NCBI RefSeq assembly: GCF_964204645.1
Contig: NC_134032.1
Coordinates: forward strand, 10,968,275-11,032,274
Source: Tubulanus polymorphus
Taxonomy: Eukaryota > Nemertea > Palaeonemertea > Tubulaniformes > Tubulanidae
Direction: 5' to 3'
DNA length: 64,000 nt
Part shown: piece after piece, positions 52,501 through 61,500 of the stretch
Layout of the letters: every line of letters starts with the position of its first letter
Position numbering within the stretch: position 1 is the first letter of the stretch
Position numbers and translations under genes: made by a program
Notes under the pieces: generated by a model
What the model saw: only the letters and a program-made list of their open reading frames with translations
Told to the model about the DNA's origin: nothing
Database searches by the model: none

Positions 52501-55500
52501 CGCTGAACGAGCCCGGGGGACAAGGCTGCCCGACGCTCGTTCCGTTCGGGCAGTAAGAGCCCGCCGGGCAAACATCGCCGTAAGCTTTCGACGTCGGGTT
52601 GATCTCCTTCGACCCTCCGCTGCAGTAAAATCCTGTGTGAATAAAAATAAATTCCTATTTCTTTGACAACTTCTTAACTATGAAATTAGGAAATATAGCA
52701 TACACCTTTTAGATAGTTAACTTATGTATTTAAGCCGGACACTAGGTCAATAATTTTCAAACTATCTTTTATCTCGAAGAAAAGTTCAAGAGCCTTTTAA
52801 AAGCTTACCAGCCCAGCAAGGTCCAGAAACCTGCGTTAAACCAGTTTGTCCGCAGTAATGTCCCGGGGTACAAGCGTCGCACGAGGCGACCTGCATCAAG
52901 CCAGTGCGATTACTGAACGTTCCCAGCGGGCATTGAACCCCCGTGACGCTGCCGACCTCGCAATAAGATCCAGCCGGACAGATATCGCCGGTGCCTCCGT
53001 CTAGCGGGGTCGAAACGAAAGCGCTGAGGGTACAGTAGTAACCGGCGCTGCAAGCGGCGGTCGGCGAAATATTACCTGAAATTCAAGATTTTTTTGGAGA
53101 ACATCTTACACGGCTTTAAGTAAATGGTTTTTATTGAAGAAATAAATTTTCAGTTTTAAGACCTTTTTCTACAAATATAGAAATTTTCATGGTCACTTAC
53201 CTTCACCACTACAGTAGAACCCAGGATCGCACGGGGTGCACTGAACCGCCGAGACCAGTCCGGTTTTGTTACTATAACTGCCCGCCGGGCACAAGTATTC
53301 CATCTCGCTTTTCGTTCCGCTCGGACAATACGATCCCGCCGGGCAGATAGTCAGTACGGCAACGCCTCGGTAACTGCGATACCTACCGGAATAGTTACCG
53401 CTTACCGTTACGTTCGGAGCGTCTAAATCGATATAATCACCTAAAACACAAAAATTATTGTATTACCTGATAGAAAATTTTGTATATGCTGTAGAAATTC
53501 TATATTTTGCACTATTAATATTTTTTGTCAAAATGCAAATCTTTACAATCGAAATTTAACTAGATTTAGCTAAAACATTATTAGGAAAATAGCACAGGAT
53601 TTCACTAGGTATTGAAGGAGTTTTCAAGTAATTTTCAACCTACCAAATGCTTTACAGTAAGATCCTTGCGGGCAGACGTCACAGGTCGACTGTCTCCAAT
53701 GCGGCTGATAAAAACCGGACGGACAGCCGGTCTGGTTGTGACTGCCTTGTAGACAGAAATGTCCCGGACTGCATCCGAAATCGGTCGGTCGCGGCGACGA
53801 CTGACCCTCCGGGCAGTAATAGCCGGCGTCGCACGGGTTCGTGGGCGCGTCCTGCCCGAATTGATCGCAATACATTCCGGGTGTACACAGCTCACAATCG
53901 GTGATGTTCACATTACCAGTGCGACCTGAAAATTGATTTAAAGATGATTTGAAAACCATTTTTCATCTAGATGAAAATCTCGGTTTAATCCAACTGAAGT
54001 TTTGTAGATTGCAATTGGTTGTTCAAACATAGGCAATAGTAAAATCGGTAAAATTTATACATACCTGAAAAAGTTCCCGGATTGCAAGCGACCTCGATTG
54101 TCGTACCGATCGGACAATAATGGCCGCTGCTGCACGGTACCGGGTTGTTCACCTCAGCCGTTCCGTTACAGAAATAACCAGCTAAACAGTCACCAGATGG
54201 CGTAGCTAGACCGTCTGTCTCGCAGTATTTTCCCGGAGGACACGGTATGGGCCTGTCAGCTCCTTGCGGACAGTAATAACCTGGAGATAGATAGGGTAAG
54301 ATATATAGAGATAGATAAAGTAAGTTTTTATAAATAAATCCCTCATTGAAATACTACTTTCATATTAAACAGATTTGAGTTCATATTTTCATTCAATTTA
54401 TCTATAAATTCAAAATCAAATGCAAAAGTAAACTTTTAAGGAAGTTTTCATAGTAATCTATCAGATAAACATTTTGCAAATTTCAACTATGGCAGGGTGG
54501 CCACTTAGTGTCAATTTACAAATTCCCTGATTGTTCTATGTTATGACACAAAATTCCCTTGAGTACTCTTGATTTAAAATGTTACAGCATATATTCATTT
54601 TTTGTGAATACTGATGAAGAAACATGGCCAATAATGTATCCACATTCCCTGGGTTTTCTAGGTGCATTGCACAATTAGTAAATTTTCCGTGATTTTTCTG
54701 ATTCCCTGAGTTTTCCATGTTTTCCAGGTCAGTGGCCTCCCTGTATGGCAACTACCGATAAATGAAACAAATGATCTTTACCTTTCGGACAAGTGTTTCC
54801 AGTACTGTTCAGCGAATAGATCGGACAAGTGCTGTTACTGGCTAGAGGAATGCTACTCAGGTCGACAGACGGAAGCGGTCGCGGTTGGTACGCGCCGCGT
54901 GAACAATACCAGCCCGGATCGCAATCGCTCACCGGTTCCGATAAACCGGCACCCTGGCAGTGTTTACCAGCTGAAAGAACGGAGATGCAAAATTTTTTAA
55001 ACATATTTCTTAAAATGTGATCCTATTCATATATCAATCATCAATCATCATAATGAAAATTTAAGATACAGTAAGTTGGTACATATATCAGATAAACAAG
55101 ACATATCATTGCTTAAACAGTCGTATAACTCATTTCTTAAATTAAACTGTTCAAACCAAAACTCAATCTGAAATATGTATTTTTCTTTCTCTTGAATTTG
55201 GATCGTTTTTTACTTACGTAAACAAGGTAGACATTCGAAAGCAGACGTAGCCGTGGTTTTGTTATTGTATGTACCAGACGGACATTCGAACTGAAGGGCA
55301 TACGCGGTACCTTCCGGACAGTAGGCACCTGCAAGATTCAAATCATCGGTGATACAAAATTATGCGTTTGTTTGCGATGAAACCGTGAATGTGTCTTGGA
55401 TGGGAGATTATATTTGTCTCTAGTTTTTTACCTTTTGGACACGGAGTATCGAGGAAAGTGGTTGAATTCGCCGGACAGTAGTAACCAGCCGCGCACGGCT

Positions 55501-58500
55501 GGCAGACGGACTGATGAGTTTGATCGGTGTACGAACCGGCTGGACAGCCGATCGGCAAAGCAGTGCCTTCTGGACAATAATGGCCAACTGGGCAACCATC
55601 TGAAATAAACCAACCAATTATCACACATCGTAGGATGGCCACATTTACAAATCCCCTGGACCCGGTGGTTCCACAGTTGTGAGTAAGAGTTAACTCCAAG
55701 TTAAAAGTAGTTCACTTTCAATGAACTGTGGAACTGGGTACTGAGTTTCTCCATGTCATGTGAGAAATTTCTAGATAAAAATGTTACAATTCATTCATAT
55801 TTTACTGAATCGTGTATTGATAAAGAAATATGTGGTTAATAGCATCATCCAAATCCCTAAGTTTTCCAAATTTTTTGGTAAAATTTGTCAAATTCCCCAA
55901 GTTTTCCCAGATTTTTTTCTAGATTCTTCTGATACCCCAAGTTTTCCTGGATTTCCAGGTCAGTGGCCGACCTGATCAAGGATGAAGTTGTCATTTCACA
56001 TTTCAAAACATGATAACTTCTCAATCTTATTATAAGAAGTAAAGTTAATGGGTACGCAACGTTGACACGATTCGAATTTGTTGACCTACTTACCGCCACT
56101 TCCTGTGTTATTGTTGCTAGGCGCTGGCGTATTGACACCGATTTCGCAGTAGTACCCGGGCGCGCAATTTCCATTGACGGTCACCGAACCCGGCTGGTCG
56201 CAGTATTTACCACCGTCGCATTGAGTGCATTCTGACGCGGCCTGTAACATCTCGACCGGGCCGTATGTGCCCTGCGGACACAACTGTTGATTGTGGCCCG
56301 TGTTTCCTGGACAGTAACGCCCCCTGGGGCATGGTTCAGCGCGGTCACCGTTCACGCAGTAGTAACGGGCCGGACAGATATCGCAAACAGCGGCCTCGGT
56401 GTGGTTCATGTATGTTCCTAGAAAGAAATTTGTTGAGGAATACTCAATTGCTAGCTTTGCCACAACACCAATAATCAGTTATTAACAAGATGTTTTAGTA
56501 ACTGGCCCGTTTTATATCAAATCTGGACACTTCAATGGTTTTCCAGGGTCGCCAACCTCGCTATCAGTGCTTTTTTTCAGTAATATTTCATCGAAATGAT
56601 CAAAGTAATCAGTAATCAACAGTAAAGACTGTCAGTTACATCTTCCACAAATTCTGTATGCATCAAACAAGTCAAACCAGTAATCCTCGTTATAAAAGAG
56701 TAACAAACACTGAAGAACAGTTGACAGCTCTGGTTAACCTTCTGAATTCTGATAATAATGACTATAAGAATCGATTCGTTTTTGCCACAACTTACCGAGT
56801 GCGCAAGGAATAGGTGCAGGTGATCCAGTCGGGCAGTAGAACCCAGCAGGGCAGACGTCGCCGGTGACGCCATCCGTCGGCTGGTTTGACTTCGAACCGT
56901 TTTTACAATAAAATCCAGCCGTGCACATATCTAGAACAGAAACCATTTAATGCCATCAAAATCGGTCGATTTTCAGCCAAAGATTGCTTTGTAGATTTCG
57001 CACTATTTTGAAAAGCTTTTTTCAAATAAAACTTCTTCAAGATTGTCTTCAACTCTACTTCAAAGAGATATTCATAAAAAGATTTTTGATTACTCAGAGA
57101 AATCCAAACGTAGTGTCATCCACTTATAATTTTGCTTTTAATCTTTTAAATTTGTACATAGTGGATTCTTCATTATACAGTAAACCTCCACCTAACGCAG
57201 ACAAATTTGATTTTGTCTTTGTTCAGAGTTTGAGTTTGTCAATAGTCCGAGTTGGCGATGTCTGACATAAGGTTTACTTTATTTACTTCCCAGTTTATGA
57301 AATAGTTACGATTACCTGTTACATTCGACAGTCCGGGAATGGCGCAGTAATAGCCGCCCGTACAGTCGAGACATTCCGCTAACGCCGCGCGTTGAGTCTC
57401 CGGTTGGTATGTGCCCGCCGGACACGCCATCGGCGTCGCCGTGCCGACCGGACAATAATGACCGACCGGACAAATATCTCCGTACGACTGACCAGCGGGA
57501 CTGCGAAGAATAGCTCCTAACGTACAGAAATAACCGGCCTCGCATTTACCGGACGGTTCGATGAGCCCTGAGAAAAAAAAAACATTTAATAAATCGGTGA
57601 AAAATATAAGGGATTGAATTTTTAAAATTTTCAATCCAGGGAATATGCTGATTCGAAAGGATATTAAAAGTAAATTTCCTATTTCTAAATCTTACCATCT
57701 GTTGCGCAGTAATGTCCGGGTGTACACTGTTGGCATTCTGTCACGTTATGTAAACCTGTTTCGTTGCTGAACGTTCCTTGCGGACATTTGACGCCCAAAA
57801 ACGACCCTTGAGGGCAATAGTAACCCGGCGGGCAGATATAGCCTGTAACGCCATCGGTCGGTCGGGCACTAGCCGCCCCAGAAACGCAAACGAAACCGGC
57901 ATCGCATTCGGCTTTCGGTTGAGTTTGACCTGCAAAATATTCCGACAATATCAGAGCTGATTAATTATACCATACCTGATTTGATGACGTAATAGGGGGA
58001 TGTATGGAGGCAGTCATCTTTTCAAGACGTGTCAAATTATTAGAAGACTTGATGATGTCATAGGAGGATGTTTTTTGGAAGACTCTATACCACCATCTGT
58101 CATAGGAAGAATAGAGGCAGTCCACTTGTCCAAAAGGGTCGGAATGCTATAGACGATGTCATAGAGAGATTTTATGAAGGGCATCATCTGCTCTGGAAGG
58201 ATATGAAGACAGAAATTTTGTTTGCGTTTAGAAGTATTTTTCAAATCTCACCTGGTGTATCGCAGTAGTATCCCGGCGTACACTGGGTACATTGGCTCGA
58301 GTTATGCAAATTCGTCTGGTTACTGAACGTCTGAACGGGGCACGGGTATTGATGCTTCGACTCGGTGTTCGTCGGACAGTAATAACCGGACAGGCATTTG
58401 CTAGGGGTTATAACCCCCGTACCGACCACTCCCAGGTCTGTGGCCGCTTCTACTGGATCACAATAGCTACAAAGAAATTAGTTTTTCTATAAGTTTGATA

Positions 58501-61500
58501 GTTTACTGTATCAGTATGCCTGAATATGATGGCTTTAAGAATATAGCCGAAATTTTGCTTTAATAAATCCTTTTACCAGAACTTTTCCTCTTTTTCTAGA
58601 CTTATGGGATTTCTTACTTATTCATCTTACATGGAAATTCTATTTTTTCAAGAAAGAATGAAAAATGTCGGGACATACATACCTTCCCGAGGGACAGGGT
58701 TTGCAGAGGCTCTGATGAGTGTCGTCTTGGAATTCTCCTGCCACACACGGCTGAGGTTGGGCCGATCCCACCGGGCAGAAATGACCGATGGTACAGTTGT
58801 ATTCGCCCGGAGTAGGCGTGTCCTGACCGCCCGGACAATAGTAACCACTGTTGCACGAAGCGGTGACGTTCGTGTTACCAGTTCCGCTGCAATAAAATCC
58901 TGTCGGAAATAATGCGAAAAAGTAAGAAAACTTTGGTTGAATTCGTGGTAAACGAATCAAAAATCAGAATAAGCTGATCAAGAGCTAGATACTTAGTTTT
59001 GACTGGTTCTTAGTTGTTAGATTGGATATAATACCAAAATGAGCTTAGGCTGGTCTTAAATTGTAAGGTTGGCGAACTTAATCTTAGTCTTAAGTTGTTA
59101 GATTGGATATATAAAACAAAATGAGCTTAGTCTGGTCTTAAGTTGTTAGATTAGCTATAGAACCAAAATGGGCTTAGACTGGCCTTGAGTTTTCACTTTA
59201 TAATCAAATCTAGCATGAGCCTTAAGTTGTTGGATTTGAGCTGAAACTGTTCTTAAATCTGAGACTGGGCCATTGGATCAGAAACATGTTTACTTCTTTA
59301 CACCAACCCAAATATTTCACTTACCTATCTTCAATTACCGATAAATACTTGTATACACTAACCTGGTAAGCAGTTGAGGCAGTCGCTCTGTTTAGTATTT
59401 CCGGCTGTATCTGATGCCGTTCCCGCCGGACAAGGCGTCGGAGTCATCGATCCCTGCGGGCAGTAATGTCCCGCCGGACACCGACCCGACGGGGGATCGG
59501 CACGGGACGCGTTCCCGTCGCAATAGTATCCCGCGTCGCACGGGCCGTTCGGCTCGGCGCGCGCGTAACCTTGACAATAACGGCCGCCGTCGCAGCCGAT
59601 CGGATAGGCGATACCGCTCGGGCAGTAGTACCCGGGCCAGCATCGACCGCCCGTGTAGTTGGCCGCGGGGCACGTACATTCCGACAGCATCGTGGCATTA
59701 CCCTCCGCGACCGGCTGCTGCATATACGAACCACCGGTACAGTAGTAACCAGCGCTACAATTGCCGCTCGGCGCCGATATACCACCCACTAAAAAATACA
59801 TCAAATAAACAAAACTGATCAATCAGATCGAACTAAACTTGATACATTTTTTTCATTTCCAAACGCTGTAATGATGACTCTACAACATTCCACTTGTGGT
59901 AAGTGAGGATCCATTTGGTGTCGCTACTGTGCGTTCAGACAACGATGCCGGGTTGCTACTCAGATTTAAGATTTGATTAAAACCTATCCACAATTTCTCA
60001 AATTCTATGAACAATGCTTTATGAACCCTAAAATACGGTCCGAGTTTGTCAAAAACATGATTTGCCGCATTTATGAATTGCGAGGTTTAAAATCTATAGG
60101 AAAGTTAATCGAAAATGGACTGATAGTTCGACTGAGTTTTTCTACTGAATAGGATAGCTGGTGTCTTCTCATTAAATTCTTTCAGAGCATATTGCCTACA
60201 TTTTCAAGCTTCCATTCAACCAAAGTTCATACACAATTTCATACGTTTTTCAGTGCGATTAATACAAACAAATTCTTATAAAGATATATAAGATTTTCTC
60301 AGCTAACATGCAATTTCTGTTGTACATGGATGTTTGAATATGATGTTCTACTAATAATCTGAAATAATTATTATGAAGATGTTTGCTGCAGCATTTGTTG
60401 TTCATCGAAGTTCAGATTTTAAAGGCCCTATAAAATTTCAAACTTACATTCGCAGTATTGTCCCGGCGGGCACGGTAAACACGCGTCCGAGTTCTGACTT
60501 CCGTTCGACGGGTTATAGCTACCCTTCGGACATGGGAATCCGTACGGCAACTTCGTACCTTCCGGGCAATAATAGCCCGACGGACAAATCTGACTGGTGA
60601 ACTCCGTGCTATTCTCCATACAGTAGTAACCGGCTGGACAAGCCGTGCAATTCCACTGTCCAAAATTATCGCTGAAATTCAAAGATAGACCTAGATTATT
60701 ATGAGTCATCGATATGTGGACATTATCTGAAATTATTCATTTTTTTAAATGATTGTAGCTCAAGAAAATAAAGTACAAGATAAGGGGCCTAATTCTGAAA
60801 AATGTTGGATATTGTTTAACGTTGAACGTTTTCCAATATACTAATGATCTGATGCATTTACCTAAAGGAACCAGCAGTACAGGGTAGGGGTTCAACGGTA
60901 CCCTCCGGACAGTAATGACCCAACGGACAGATTCCACCATCACCGGTATGTCCACCACTCGGAGTAAACATATTCACTCCTACAAAAGAATAAAAGAAAT
61001 ACAAATTTCAAGCAGGGATGGGTTAGTTGCTGAAAGGTTGGTTAAAGATAACCGGTGAATAGAAACCGTAGTAACAATGAACTTGACGCAACGTCAACTT
61101 TCCACTGGTTAACTCCAAACAATTTTTTTTTACCAACGAGCCCTGCGTTGATAAACATAGCTAGTAAAGAGCAGACAAACATAATCAAACATTTCCTTTA
61201 ACCTAATCAAACATTTCCTTTAGGCTAACGTTCAACTAAAATTTTCATGGGTTCTACATCCAAAGCTCATAGTAATTGACTCTGGCTTACTATTCGAGAA
61301 TCAACTAGCTTTAACTTTTGATGGATTAAATCTTAACTCACACTTGGTTTGGGTCTGACTTTTGGAGAAGGAATAATTGAAAGTTAACTCATCTTCACTT
61401 CAGAATGCAACTTGACAAAGTTGAATGAATGTAATCTGATTTACATGATGATGAGTTCTATAATTATTGCAAACTATCTAATTACCTGTTCTACAGTAGT

